Source: CAYQDB01 sp964416195
Lineage (GTDB): Bacteria > Zixibacteria > MSB-5A5 > GN15 > FEB-12
NCBI GenBank assembly: GCA_964416195.1
Contig: CAYQDB010000005.1
Span: 1-64,000 of the forward strand
Direction: 5' to 3'
DNA length: 64,000 nt
In this document: positions 36,288 through 45,022 of the stretch, piece by piece
Layout: each line of letters begins with the position of its first letter
Numbering within the stretch: position 1 is the stretch's first letter
Translations under genes and position numbers: made by a program
Notes under the pieces: model-generated
Seen by the model: the letters and a program-made list of their open reading frames with translations, nothing else
What the model was told of the DNA's origin: nothing
The model's database searches: none

Positions 36288-37022
36288 CTATTTTTCTTTC
36301 TCGATAATTGCTATATATACCGAACTCTTGGCGGAATCAATAAACTTCTTGATCCCCCAGCCGGTCCCTCTCAATATGCCTGCCATCTCCTCTTTTGAAA
36401 CGACCAGCCAGTTGCTCCACGGAGTAACATACTTCTTGTACCTGATTCTGAATCTGAACTGCCCCGGCATTCGTCCTCTTACTCTGTTGAATTTGCGGTA
36501 CTGCTTGCTCTCGCGACTGACCGCCTGGTATGGATCGCAGGTTAAAGCGATTATTCTTGCCCTTTCCGAGGTCATTTTGTGAAATCTCTTAAGCAATCGT
36601 TTAGCCCTTTCCGGGTTGCCGAAGAGGCCAAAACTTCCCCCAAACATAAGAATGGTTTCAAAGAAACCCATTTTTGAACTTACCTGAGTGATAGACAGCA
36701 CCTTGGCATTTTTTATCCCTCTTTTTTTGCATACTTTTACGGCCAATGGGGAAATATCTATGCCCATGACATCAAACCCCTTTTTCTGAAGATAAAGCAT
36801 GCATCTACCGGCGCCGCAGCCAACATCGAGGACGCGCCCCCTGGCATACAGTATCGCTTTCTTCTCGTGCGGTGTCCAGTCTCTATAGCTGGTAAAGTAG
36901 AATTTGTTATCAACGGTGACATCAATATAGCCGTCGTCCCTCTCGACGATTTCGGACCCATGCATGCCGTTAAAATAGTCGAGGAGCTCGTGACCGTATG
37001 CGTCCTGGTGGTCCTTCAGCAT
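36288..37022 (-). CDS. Class I SAM-dependent methyltransferase, paralogue 1
   Basis: A 244-residue methyltransferase with motif I VLDVGCGAGRCMLYL, VMGIDISPLAV and ETILMFGGSFGLF. It aligns along its full length with the gene at 35516, with shared blocks such as KAILYARGRVLD, KVCKKRGIKNAKV, TQVSSKMG, LLKRFHKMT and RIRYKKYVTPW. It lies 32 bases downstream of the HEWG-domain gene end on the same strand. Substrate unknown. Confidence 0.87.
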   Translation of the reverse strand: MLKDHQDAYGHELLDYFNGMHGSEIVERDDGYIDVTVDNKFYFTSYRDWTPHEKKAILYARGRVLDVGCGAGRCMLYLQKKGFDVMGIDISPLAVKVCKKRGIKNAKVLSITQVSSKMGFFETILMFGGSFGLFGNPERAKRLLKRFHKMTSERARIIALTCDPYQAVSRESKQYRKFNRVRGRMPGQFRFRIRYKKYVTPWSNWLVVSKEEMAGILRGTGWGIKKFIDSAKSSVYIAIIEKEK

Positions 37023-37054
37023 TTTGCCTTTATAAGTGACAGTGCCTTCGTACC

Positions 37055-38773
37055 CTACTTGTACAGATGCACCAATATGTAAAGAGACCGTATTGTTTTG
37101 TCCGGCTGAGGGTCAATGCTCAGAGTTATCAAGTTATCATATTCATTATGGGGAAGTCTGTAGATTATGTGGCCGTTCAGTTCCGGGCTTGCAGAATGGA
37201 AGAAAGGTTCCTCCCAAAGTTCTGCAAACGCTTGTGCTTCCTTTACGGTAAATCCTTCAGAAACAAGATCAGTTGCCAGGTCGACCTGAACCTGATCTAA
37301 AAAGCTTACTACTATGCTGTCTCCCGGACTCAATTGGTCAATCCTTCCTACGTACGCAGAGACTATCACCATCACATTATATACCGAGTAAGCACCTTCA
37401 TTCACAAAAGTCACCTGTTGGGTGGAAAAATCGTAGGTAGCCTTAATCTCGTTTTCAAACGGCACCTCTCCCTCGTAGAATAGAAACCTTGCCGTCTGAC
37501 CGTTGTATTCAAGGCAGTCGGCATCGACATCGTTGAGTATGTCTATGATGCTATCCAGAGGCACAAAATCCTCCGACCTTCTGGGGCCTGCAGGTACGAG
37601 ACACTCTGAGAAATCCACATCTTCCCACAGCACCGTATTGCCATTTACTTGTGCTTGGGGGTAGGTATCGGTCGGCCTTCCCGTGTTGAACGTCACCTCC
37701 GCTGTAAAGGGCGTCTTATCTTGGGAGTGAATGTAAATGACCGGTTCTCTGACAAGGGAGGCCTGTTCCGGTCTTGAGGTGAGGAAGAAGGATGTGTCCG
37801 TCATACATCCAACCATGACGCCCCATTCATGAACCTCAAAATCCGCCAGGTTACTACTCGGATCTAAATGCACCAACATGTAAAGTGATCGTATTACTCT
37901 GTCCGGCTGTGGATCAATGTCAAGAGTTATCAACTTATCATATTCATTCTGGGGAAGTCTGTAAATCAGATTTGCTCTAGCTCCGGTGGTTGGGGTAGGA
38001 TAGAAAAAGGGCACCCGCCAAAGTATGTCAAACGCTTCCGCTTCCTTCCGTGTAAATCCCTGACAAACTAAGTCGCCTTTCAAGTCAAAAACCGTCTGTT
38101 TCAAAAACGCTATCGTCACCCGTGTTCCCGGGTACAATTGCCGGACCTTCCCCACGTACGGAGAGCCAAAGGAATTGGGCTCCGGGTAAGCCACCACCAT
38201 CACATCATAAACAGAGAAAGCATTGTTGTTTTTAAGCGTCGCTTGTTGGGTGTCAAAATCATATGTTACTTCGACCTGGTTTTCAAACGGCACATTCCCT
38301 TCGTAGAAGAGAAACCTTGTTATCTGACTATCGTATTCCAGCCAATCGGCGTCAACATTATTGAGTATGTTTATGATGTTTTCTAAAGGCTCATAGTCTC
38401 CAATCGCATCGGCTGTTGTTGTGTCAATATCCGTAACGAAGTTGACATCTTCCCACAATACTGTGGTGCTATCCACTTCCGCCTCAGGGTAGGTATCGGT
38501 CGGTCCTCCGCTGTTGAACGTCACCTGAGCCGTAAAGGGGATCTTATCTTTAGAGTGAATGTAGATTACAGGTATATCGACCTCGTGTATCATTTTCGGT
38601 CTTGAGGTGAGGAAGTAGGATGTGTCCGCCTGACAACCGACCATAACGCCCCATTCATGTACTCCAAAATCTACATCCCCCGATGTGACCAGGTTGTCAT
38701 CACAGGTACTGGCAAGTATAAGCACAACGACCAGACCTGCTGCAATTGCGATAATTGCACTGCTGTTCTTCAT
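37055..38773 (-). CDS. Secreted or lipid-anchored protein with two tandem HEWG-containing domains
   Basis: About 572 residues from ATG 38773, chosen because GGGAGGT lies 5 bases upstream. An N-terminal hydrophobic segment (AAGLVVVLILAST) precedes a cysteine, possibly a lipobox though threonine at -1 is unusual. The rest is two copies of one ~265-residue domain, each opening VHEWGVMVGC and TDTS(Y/F)FLTSRP, then VIYIHS.DK.PFTA, TVLWEDV, TRFLFYEG-like, and closing with DIDPQPD-like, RSLY.LVHL. Each copy has two cysteines near its start or core. HEWG proteins are seen in planctomycetes and deltaproteobacteria as secreted proteins of unknown function; no catalytic residues can be assigned. Confidence 0.82.
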   Translation of the reverse strand: MKNSSAIIAIAAGLVVVLILASTCDDNLVTSGDVDFGVHEWGVMVGCQADTSYFLTSRPKMIHEVDIPVIYIHSKDKIPFTAQVTFNSGGPTDTYPEAEVDSTTVLWEDVNFVTDIDTTTADAIGDYEPLENIINILNNVDADWLEYDSQITRFLFYEGNVPFENQVEVTYDFDTQQATLKNNNAFSVYDVMVVAYPEPNSFGSPYVGKVRQLYPGTRVTIAFLKQTVFDLKGDLVCQGFTRKEAEAFDILWRVPFFYPTPTTGARANLIYRLPQNEYDKLITLDIDPQPDRVIRSLYMLVHLDPSSNLADFEVHEWGVMVGCMTDTSFFLTSRPEQASLVREPVIYIHSQDKTPFTAEVTFNTGRPTDTYPQAQVNGNTVLWEDVDFSECLVPAGPRRSEDFVPLDSIIDILNDVDADCLEYNGQTARFLFYEGEVPFENEIKATYDFSTQQVTFVNEGAYSVYNVMVIVSAYVGRIDQLSPGDSIVVSFLDQVQVDLATDLVSEGFTVKEAQAFAELWEEPFFHSASPELNGHIIYRLPHNEYDNLITLSIDPQPDKTIRSLYILVHLYK

Positions 38774-39127
38774 TTGATACCTCCCTAACATATTAGGCGG
38801 TTCTCATACCACAAAACCAGTACGCCCATCTCCCAAGATGTGTGACCAGCTCTATGTGCAGATATACTCACGTCACAGTATAGACAGTGAATTGGCTGAT
38901 TCGTTCAAGAAAAATCTGCATCTGAGATTCCTCGATATCAGACGGACTCTCAACAGGATCCCACAGATGCCCATGGCCGGAACGTTATTTCGGCGGTGCC
39001 AGCACCATGTGAAGGCAGGCTGCCGCTGCCCAAAGGCCAGTACCGATGCCAGCCAGCACCCACGGGAAAAGGCGATTATTATAAGAACAACCAAAGGCCG
39101 TCCGCAGTCGGTCTTTGGAGGCTGAGT
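38774..39127. other. Intergenic region without a supported gene
   Basis: About 350 bases between two minus-strand genes for secreted proteins. Frames on both strands (for example 38838-39125 plus and 38873-39094 minus) lack ribosome-binding sites and family resemblance. A short minus-strand stretch could encode a hydrophobic peptide, but no start is evident. It could hold a decayed gene. Confidence 0.45.
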
Positions 39128-41875
39128 CTACTCTCCTCTGAAAAGAAAAATGACCAGCAGGGTGAGATCGGCGACGTTCACAGATCCACCTTTATCGAGG
39201 TCTGCTGTCTCAATTACTGGCGGCACCTGGCCGTCCCTGAAAAGATAGTTGACTAAGTAGGTCACGTCTGCAACGTTAACGGAGCCATTGTCATCGACGT
39301 CACCGGTACCATGGCCAATAATCGTGACTGTGCCGTCAACTAAAAAGCTGTCCATGTCGCTGAATTGCCCGGATACCGTATGTATCTGGATGGTAGTGTC
39401 AAACAGCAGCCCATAACCGGCAAGGAAATCGTCTATGGGAAACTCTATCTGCATGACTTCACCCTCAAATTCCGGATGCGAGGGTAACACCGACCACAAC
39501 ATGGGAACAATGACTTCATTAACTCGCATAGAAGCAGGATCGATATCGCTAGCGGTGTAACCGTCGGTAAAGTTGCCCAGATGTACCGTGGCCATTGCTG
39601 GGTCGTTCCTCTTGTCATAAGAAATGGTCATCACGTTAGGTTCGATTATCGTCTTTGTGCCCCAGCAACCCACATCGAGAGCCCCGACCAGCGAATCACA
39701 TATGCTATTCTCCGGAGTACAAGGGGAGCTTTCAAACAGATGGAAGTCACCCACAGACGTGTCACAGAACCACGGGTCGGCCGAGAAGTTGCCGTAGATA
39801 CCGACCTGATCGGCAATACACCCCTGCCAGTCACCACCGGCATTGCCATATATGTCAGAACAGGAGAAGTAAGGATAGGTATATGTACCCAGACACGATA
39901 CCGCAGGCACCCCCTCATTGAAGGCAATGAGGCACTTGTCGAAAACCGGCGATGAGTAGGAGCCTATTGTGATCGTACCTCCATAGCTATTGTTATGACC
40001 GTAAAACGTGCAATTCCTCGAGTACAGAGAGGCGTTGGCCATATACATGGCGCCGCCAATGCTGCTGGCCCAGTTGTTGGCGAAGACACAACCGGACAAG
40101 TATGATGTATCCGAACTGTACATGCTTGTGTCCAAACTGAGGAAATATACTGCTCCTCCGCTAGCATAGGCGCTGTTATCCGTCAGCACGCAGTTTGACA
40201 GAACCACCCCCGATCCGCAGTACATCGCCCCGCCGTTGTAGTCTGCAAGGTTGCTATCCAGAGTACAATCGTTAAGTGTTAATCTGTGTTTGTTGTTGAT
40301 ACAGGCAACCGCCCCCCCATTGTAGGCACGGTTTTGAACAAAGATGCAATTGATCACAGTGGGCGCCGCTCCGTCACAGAACAAGCCGCCACCGGAACCA
40401 GCTAGATAATGGCCGTTTCTTATTGTTAAACCGATGATTACGGTGGAGGAATCCTCGCCCTCGTGAATGTAGAAACCCCGGTGAATACCCAAGCTGTCAT
40501 GGCAATCAATAATTGTCTGTTCGGGTCCTTGCTCAGAGATTACAGTAATGCGTTTGCCGCGCAACTCGATGTCCCGGTTACCGTCCCCGGTGTACGTGCC
40601 CGGCCCCACCATAACGGTATCAAAGGTTGTGCACGAATCAATTACCTCCTGGATTGTCAGTGCGTCGCCGCTGCCATCGGCTTCTACGTACCAAACTCTT
40701 GCCGGCTGACCACAACCGACATCAAACACCCCTATAAGCACTCCGCAACTGTTGAGCGGCGGTGCACATGGAGACAGGCTGGAAATGTGGAAATCACCGG
40801 CAGCCGTATCGCAGAACATAGGGTCGAGAGAGAAATTGCCGTTGTTACCCCCCTGACCGGAGATGCACCCGACCCAGTCCCCGCCGACGTTGCCGAACAG
40901 GTCGCAACAGGACAGCGTCGGATAGCAAGGCTGATGACCGTCTACATAGCACGAGACCGCCTTACCGGAACCGAAAGCTATGATACAGTTTTCCAGCACC
41001 GGAGACGATGAGTAACAGCAATGTATACCGCCATCAAAGAAAGTACAGTTAGTCAAGGATGGAGACGACGAACTACAACATATCATGGCATTACTACTCC
41101 ATGAGACATTCTTGCTGAAGAGACAGTTCTCCACAGTTGGAGAGCAATAACCCCAGGAGTAAATTGCACCCCCGCTGCCCCCTGAATAGCAGTTGTTTTC
41201 GGTAAATGTACAGCCCGTTATCGTGGGGGATGATGAATCAAGTAAATAAATACCTCCCCCGCCATGCCCCGATGAGTCAGCATAGAATGTGCAGTTGGTT
41301 AGGACCGGTGATGATTCGCTGCAGTGGAGACCTCCGCCACGCCACTTGGCATGATTCGCAGCAAAAGTGCAGTTGATAAAACGTGGCGAGGACAACTGGC
41401 AGGAACCCCCCCCGCCGCTCATTGCGAAGTTCTCCCGGATGATACAGTTGGCCACGGTGGGAGAAGAAGACTCGCAGAGCATTCCTCCACCATAGGTCAT
41501 GGTAATATCATCAATATAATAAAACCCACCTTTGATTGTAAACCCTTGGACTACAGTTGTAAAATCTTCGCTGTTGTGGAAGTTGAAACCCCGATGTGGG
41601 TTAAGCGAATCACCCTCAGAGTCGATTATGGTCACCTCCGGACCATTTTCCGATATCAACACGACTGCCTTGCCGCCGAAATCAATATCCCGGTTACCAT
41701 CACCGGTGTAAATGCCGTCAGAAACTAGTACGGTGTCATAGTTGATCGCCGCATCTATCCCCGCCTGAATTGTAGCCTGTTCCGCCGGGACAAGGATGGT
41801 AGTAGCAGCCGAGGCAGCCGAATATCCGGCGCTCAAGAGGGCCACTATGCCTATGACTGTCGCTGATTTTATCAT
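39128..41875 (-). CDS. Secreted right-handed beta-helix protein with C-terminal dockerin-type repeats
   Basis: A 915-residue exported protein: signal peptide (about 1-24, ending SAASAA), two consecutive parallel beta-helix blocks (about 25-400 and 400-735), each beginning with a VPAEQATIQAGID or VIDSCTTFDTVMVGPGTYTG type Pbh segment and full of NC.F..N / GGGG.Y repeats, then a beta domain (about 745-845). The end carries two dockerin-like calcium motifs, GDVDDNGSVNVADVTYLVNYLF and ADLDKGGSVNVADLTLLVIFLF in outline. Such ends are very common on exported proteins of Zixibacteria-like bacteria and need not imply a cellulosome; no cohesin is encoded here. Beta-helix proteins often bind or cut polysaccharide, but no lyase active site is evident. 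Confidence 0.88.
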   Translation of the reverse strand: MIKSATVIGIVALLSAGYSAASAATTILVPAEQATIQAGIDAAINYDTVLVSDGIYTGDGNRDIDFGGKAVVLISENGPEVTIIDSEGDSLNPHRGFNFHNSEDFTTVVQGFTIKGGFYYIDDITMTYGGGMLCESSSPTVANCIIRENFAMSGGGGSCQLSSPRFINCTFAANHAKWRGGGLHCSESSPVLTNCTFYADSSGHGGGGIYLLDSSSPTITGCTFTENNCYSGGSGGAIYSWGYCSPTVENCLFSKNVSWSSNAMICCSSSSPSLTNCTFFDGGIHCCYSSSPVLENCIIAFGSGKAVSCYVDGHQPCYPTLSCCDLFGNVGGDWVGCISGQGGNNGNFSLDPMFCDTAAGDFHISSLSPCAPPLNSCGVLIGVFDVGCGQPARVWYVEADGSGDALTIQEVIDSCTTFDTVMVGPGTYTGDGNRDIELRGKRITVISEQGPEQTIIDCHDSLGIHRGFYIHEGEDSSTVIIGLTIRNGHYLAGSGGGLFCDGAAPTVINCIFVQNRAYNGGAVACINNKHRLTLNDCTLDSNLADYNGGAMYCGSGVVLSNCVLTDNSAYASGGAVYFLSLDTSMYSSDTSYLSGCVFANNWASSIGGAMYMANASLYSRNCTFYGHNNSYGGTITIGSYSSPVFDKCLIAFNEGVPAVSCLGTYTYPYFSCSDIYGNAGGDWQGCIADQVGIYGNFSADPWFCDTSVGDFHLFESSPCTPENSICDSLVGALDVGCWGTKTIIEPNVMTISYDKRNDPAMATVHLGNFTDGYTASDIDPASMRVNEVIVPMLWSVLPSHPEFEGEVMQIEFPIDDFLAGYGLLFDTTIQIHTVSGQFSDMDSFLVDGTVTIIGHGTGDVDDNGSVNVADVTYLVNYLFRDGQVPPVIETADLDKGGSVNVADLTLLVIFLFRGE

Positions 41876-41929
41876 CGTTTTCTCCCAGATTCGTACGTTG
41901 CGAAAGAACTCTTCCGGTGCTATACTTTA

Positions 41930-41958
41930 ATTATAACCCATTCCCTTTTACTTGTCAA
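41930..41958 (-). promoter_or_regulatory. Perfect consensus sigma-70 promoter of the beta-helix protein gene
   Basis: On the minus strand TTGACA (41958-41953), 17 bases, TATAAT (41935-41930): both boxes and spacing are the ideal. The leader to ATG 41875 is about 45-50 bases. A GGGAG-type site precedes the start codon. Confidence 0.8.
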
Positions 41959-42085
41959 ACAGAGATTCGCCGCCTATGTACAATCCCTGACTTCCCGCAA
42001 CAAACCCCTTTGCTCCTACTGCCCCTATTTCGTATGTTCTAATGTGACAATTCAATCTGTTAACTCAAAACTGAGGAAGTTCAAC

Positions 42086-42523
42086 ATGCGCAAGCTTGTA
42101 CTGCTCGTCTGCATGGGAGGGATAGTGTCCCTCTTATCTGCCTCATCGCTGAGCGGTGGCGTTATTCCGTCATGGGAAGCCCCATCGGGGAAGCTCGGCT
42201 TTTCCCCTGTCTGCAACGAAGTATCGTTCTATAAGAATTACGATGATACCGGCGAAGACCGGGGACAAACCCTGCAGATAGTTTCAATTAACTCGTTCAA
42301 GCTCCTCACGAGCTTCAACTTTGAATTCACCGGTGACTTCAACTGGCGCTACTCGTATATCGATCCTCTCGATTATTCACAGGGAAAGAACAAGCACGAC
42401 CACTACATTGAACTTTCTCTTGTGAAACCGCTGACTCCCCTGGTCAGTCTCAATGTCCAGAGGGTTTTATCAACTTTTGAGGCGGAGCCGGTTAACCAGT
42501 TCGGAGTACGACTCAGCTTCTAA
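42086..42523 (+). CDS. Small exported protein, probable beta-barrel type
   Basis: About 145 residues from ATG 42086 (MRKLVLLVCMGG), chosen because it opens a clean signal peptide and has GAGGA 8-9 bases upstream; the frame is open 14 codons further. The mature part is built of alternating polar/hydrophobic strands (FNFEFTGDFNWRYSYID, HYIELSLVKPLTPL) and ends in VRLSF, with the terminal phenylalanine typical of outer-membrane barrel proteins. It is short for a full barrel. I do not recognise the family. Confidence 0.7.
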   Translation: MRKLVLLVCMGGIVSLLSASSLSGGVIPSWEAPSGKLGFSPVCNEVSFYKNYDDTGEDRGQTLQIVSINSFKLLTSFNFEFTGDFNWRYSYIDPLDYSQGKNKHDHYIELSLVKPLTPLVSLNVQRVLSTFEAEPVNQFGVRLSF

Positions 42524-42579
42524 AAATCGAGTTGCCCAGCAGCAGCAAGTTCATATATTGTTTAGGCGGAGGCAACTAT

Positions 42580-43287
42580 ATGACTTCAATAGATACTATC
42601 GTAAACCGTCAGCTCCTCAGATGGGAACTTGAAAGGCAGAGGGCTGACGAGAAAAAGCAGGAGAAACCGGCTCTACCACGAATTGTGACCATCAGCCGTC
42701 AGCGTGGCAGCCGTGGATCATATTTTGGAGAGCGGCTTGCCGAAAGGCTTGGATATCAAATCCTGCATCGTGAGATAATTGACGTTATTTGCCGGTCGTC
42801 CGGATACCGCAAGAGGATTGTTGAATCACTCGATCAGAAATTTCGGGGACAACTCGATCTGCTGGTTGAATCTTTCTTCACGAGGCAAGCCGTGGATCAC
42901 CGGGATTACTACCGATATCTCGTCAAGACCGTTCTTTCGATGTCACAACTGGGGGGAGTCGTCCTACTTGGTCGCGGCGGTAATTTCATCCTTGGCCCCA
43001 ACCGTGGTTTCCACATGCGTTTTGTTGCTCCTCGAGAACAACGGATAGAGAACCTCGTTAAATATGCCAACGCCACTAAGTCCGAAGCAGCAGAGTTGAT
43101 TGAGGCTTCTGATGCCGAGCGTAAGGAATTGATTGCAAAGCTCTTCCATGCCAACAACGATGATACTCGCCACTACGATATAGTTGTTAACACCGCCTTT
43201 ATCGACGTCGACGACCTGCTGGATACCACGGTGAGGCTGATAGAAGCCAAGTTTAAGAAACTGGCCGCAACAAGCGCCTCTCCATAA
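42580..43287 (+). CDS. Cytidylate kinase-like family protein
   Basis: About 235 residues from ATG 42580, which has GGCGGAGG upstream. The pattern RIVTISRQRGSRGSYFGERLAERLG in outline and the following LHREIIDVI match the cytidylate kinase-like family (AAK/Cytidylate_kin2), in which the P-loop is modified to SRQ-x-GS-x-G. The middle VVLLGRGGNFIL and a lid with REQR fit. Many members stand alone and their substrate is not established; true CMP kinase activity should not be assumed. It is convergent with the VOC gene 5 bases away. Confidence 0.82.
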   Translation: MTSIDTIVNRQLLRWELERQRADEKKQEKPALPRIVTISRQRGSRGSYFGERLAERLGYQILHREIIDVICRSSGYRKRIVESLDQKFRGQLDLLVESFFTRQAVDHRDYYRYLVKTVLSMSQLGGVVLLGRGGNFILGPNRGFHMRFVAPREQRIENLVKYANATKSEAAELIEASDAERKELIAKLFHANNDDTRHYDIVVNTAFIDVDDLLDTTVRLIEAKFKKLAATSASP

Positions 43288-43291
43288 CGAG

Positions 43292-43735
43292 TTAGTTGTT
43301 CGGCATTTTCGACGGATCAAGGTCAGCCACGCACTGAGCAAATATCCAGGTATACCCTTCCGGGCATCGGAACTGGCAGGTCCAATCACCCCAGTACTGG
43401 TCTTTCAGACCTTCTATTACCTCCGCGCCCGCTTCTCGACCAGTCTCAAAAAACTCATCAACATTATCCACATAGAGGTAGAACGATACCGGGCTGCCTG
43501 ACAATGTTGAAGGAGCCTTTTCCCCCGCTTCCACAACTTCTGGACCAAGCATGATTGTGCAGTCCCTGTATGTTAGGTCGCCATGAATCAGGTTCCCGTC
43601 TTTGTCTGGTATTGTATGATTAATTTTAAATCCAAATACCTTCTCGTAGAACTCAAGGGATTTCTTTATGTCCCTTACAACGAGGTATGGAGTTAGCCAA
43701 CTCATACCTTCAGCCTTGGGCAGTCTGTCTGTCAT
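43292..43735 (-). CDS. VOC superfamily (glyoxalase/bleomycin-resistance-like) protein
   Basis: A 147-residue protein with two beta-alpha-beta-beta-beta modules: WLTPYLVVRDIKKSLEFYEKVFGF at the start and VSFYLYVDNVDEFFETGREAGAEVIEG in the second half. These are the VOC-fold signatures. The conserved metal positions are not certain (H in LIHGDL and E in the last strand may serve). Function is open: an isomerase, dioxygenase or antibiotic-binding protein are all possible within the superfamily. It is a lone gene. Confidence 0.85.
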   Translation of the reverse strand: MTDRLPKAEGMSWLTPYLVVRDIKKSLEFYEKVFGFKINHTIPDKDGNLIHGDLTYRDCTIMLGPEVVEAGEKAPSTLSGSPVSFYLYVDNVDEFFETGREAGAEVIEGLKDQYWGDWTCQFRCPEGYTWIFAQCVADLDPSKMPNN

Positions 43736-43887
43736 CTTATGCTCCTTGTTTATTTGTGAATTGCATATTCTTTAGTATTCTATGTGAACATATGCAAAAT
43801 GCCCCTCAACACAATCACATATCGAATCGATTGATAACTATATTGGAAAAAGCTCCCGGGAAATCGATCAGCCTGAGCCTGGGAAGC

Positions 43888-44038
43888 CCACCGCTTGGGG
43901 CCTTTTGAAAAAGTCCCATCCTCGTCATTGCGAGCGACAGCGAAGCAATCTCAGCTATTGAATGACAACGAGATAGCCACGTCTCTTCGCTCCTCGCTAT
44001 GACGCTTTCTATGTTTTTCAACATTCCCCTTGCGGTGG
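43888..44038. repeat. MITE-like dispersed palindromic element, copy B
   Basis: The ends CCACCGCTTGGGG...TTGAAAAA and TTTTTCAAC...CCCCTTGCGGTGG are a ~27-base imperfect terminal inverted repeat. Inside, GTCATTGCGAG and CTCGCTATGAC pair. Bases 43947-43983 match copy A in reverse orientation with one mismatch in 37. The gap 43736-44061 holds nothing else I can support. Confidence 0.75.
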
Positions 44039-44061
44039 ATTTATCAGTCACGACAAAGGAA

Positions 44062-44814
44062 CTAAACAATGGGAAGAATCCCGTGAGGGTCAAACTTGTC
44101 TTTCAATTTGCGTGAGCACACAGCATCGGCAGAGGGGTTATTCTCGGCCAGACCGATCAGGAAGCTGTCCCGATCGATTGCCTTCATTTTCATAGAACTC
44201 AATCCAGCCGCGGTCGCTGTGGGCATGACCCGGAACGTCGCAGATACGATAAGCCCTAGCAAACCCCAGGAATTGAAAAATATCTTAACAATGTCATACC
44301 CCGAAACCGACTTGAAGCAGGCCGAGCCCGGTCTAATCACATCGCCTTCGGGAGTGACAATCTCCGCCTTGATGAAGTATTTTTTCAACGGCAGGTCCTG
44401 GCTGTCCAGTTCGGCGTTCAGACCGACTGCAATCGCCCCGCCCACCGAGCCGACATAGGGAAGGGAGGAATGTGGCAGGCAGAGCTTTATTCCTTCAAGC
44501 TGGAGATTGATCTGCTGAAGGGGGTACCCTGAACCGACCGTAATGAAGAAATCCTGTGGAGCAACCTCCAGGAGTGTACTCAGCCGATCGGTTCTGACAG
44601 AGAGCATGTTGACAAACGGCTCCCCCACCGGGTCGATATTATTGCCGAAACCGGTGATGAATATTTTCTGCCCGTATCGGTTGGCGAGCTTGAACAGCTT
44701 AGCTGCCTCCGCAGCCGACTCCGGATGAAAGGTGGGGACAGCCTTCTGGTAGGTGAGTCTATCGTCAGGGAATTCTGATCTGATAATTGCAATGACATCC
44801 GAAAGTTCTACCAT
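44062..44814 (-). CDS. FAD-binding oxidoreductase, GlcE-like half (FAD-linked oxidase N-terminal domain)
   Basis: About 250 residues from ATG 44814. It consists of a PCMH-type FAD-binding domain: FHPESAAEAAKLFKLAN, ITGFGNNIDP, the dinucleotide loop SSLPYVGSVGGAIAVGLN and DLPLKKYFIKAEIVTPEG, SGYDIVKIFFNSWGLLGL. This matches the N-terminal half of GlcD/GlcE-type glycolate or lactate oxidases, but the C-terminal substrate domain is short or missing compared with ~460-residue GlcD. It may be a GlcE-like subunit whose partner is elsewhere, or a truncated enzyme. No partner is adjacent. Confidence 0.8.
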   Translation of the reverse strand: MVELSDVIAIIRSEFPDDRLTYQKAVPTFHPESAAEAAKLFKLANRYGQKIFITGFGNNIDPVGEPFVNMLSVRTDRLSTLLEVAPQDFFITVGSGYPLQQINLQLEGIKLCLPHSSLPYVGSVGGAIAVGLNAELDSQDLPLKKYFIKAEIVTPEGDVIRPGSACFKSVSGYDIVKIFFNSWGLLGLIVSATFRVMPTATAAGLSSMKMKAIDRDSFLIGLAENNPSADAVCSRKLKDKFDPHGILPIV

Positions 44815-44884
44815 GAGCAAAAGATAGGAATATTTTTTGGACTGTCAACGGTTGGGATGCAATGGGTGGAGCGATAGAAACCAC

Positions 44885-44912
44885 TTGACTTCGAGAAGCT
44901 CGCCGGTTAATT
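44885..44912 (+). promoter_or_regulatory. Possible promoter of tRNA-Arg
   Basis: TTGACT (44885-44890) and TTAATT (44907-44912) at 16 bases; the -10 match is weak. The tRNA begins 15 bases later. Confidence 0.3.
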
Positions 44913-44926
44913 GGTGAACTGGAAAT

Positions 44927-45000
44927 GCGCCCATAGCTCAATTGGATAGAGCGTCTGGCTACGGACCAGAAGGTTGGGGGTTCGAGTCCTCCTGGGCGTA
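44927..45000 (+). tRNA. tRNA-Arg (anticodon ACG)
   Basis: A 74-base cloverleaf. Acceptor arms GCGCCCA and TGGGCGT pair (first pair G-U), D stem GCTC/GAGC, anticodon stem TCTGG/CCAGA with loop CTACGGA giving ACG, variable loop AGGTT, T stem GGGGG/CCTCC with loop TTCGAGT. Discriminator A; CCA is not encoded. A run of T follows. Confidence 0.95.
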
Positions 45001-45022
45001 TTTTTTCATTAGCAACTTATCA

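Noticed and set aside
38838..39125. Plus-strand frame of 95 codons in the gap between the HEWG and beta-helix genes
   Set aside because: No ribosome-binding site and no recognisable pattern; cysteine/histidine content looks random.
39128..41875. Cellulosome component
   Set aside because: Dockerin motifs are clear, but no cohesin, scaffoldin or catalytic glycosidase domain is present, so the stronger claim is not supported.
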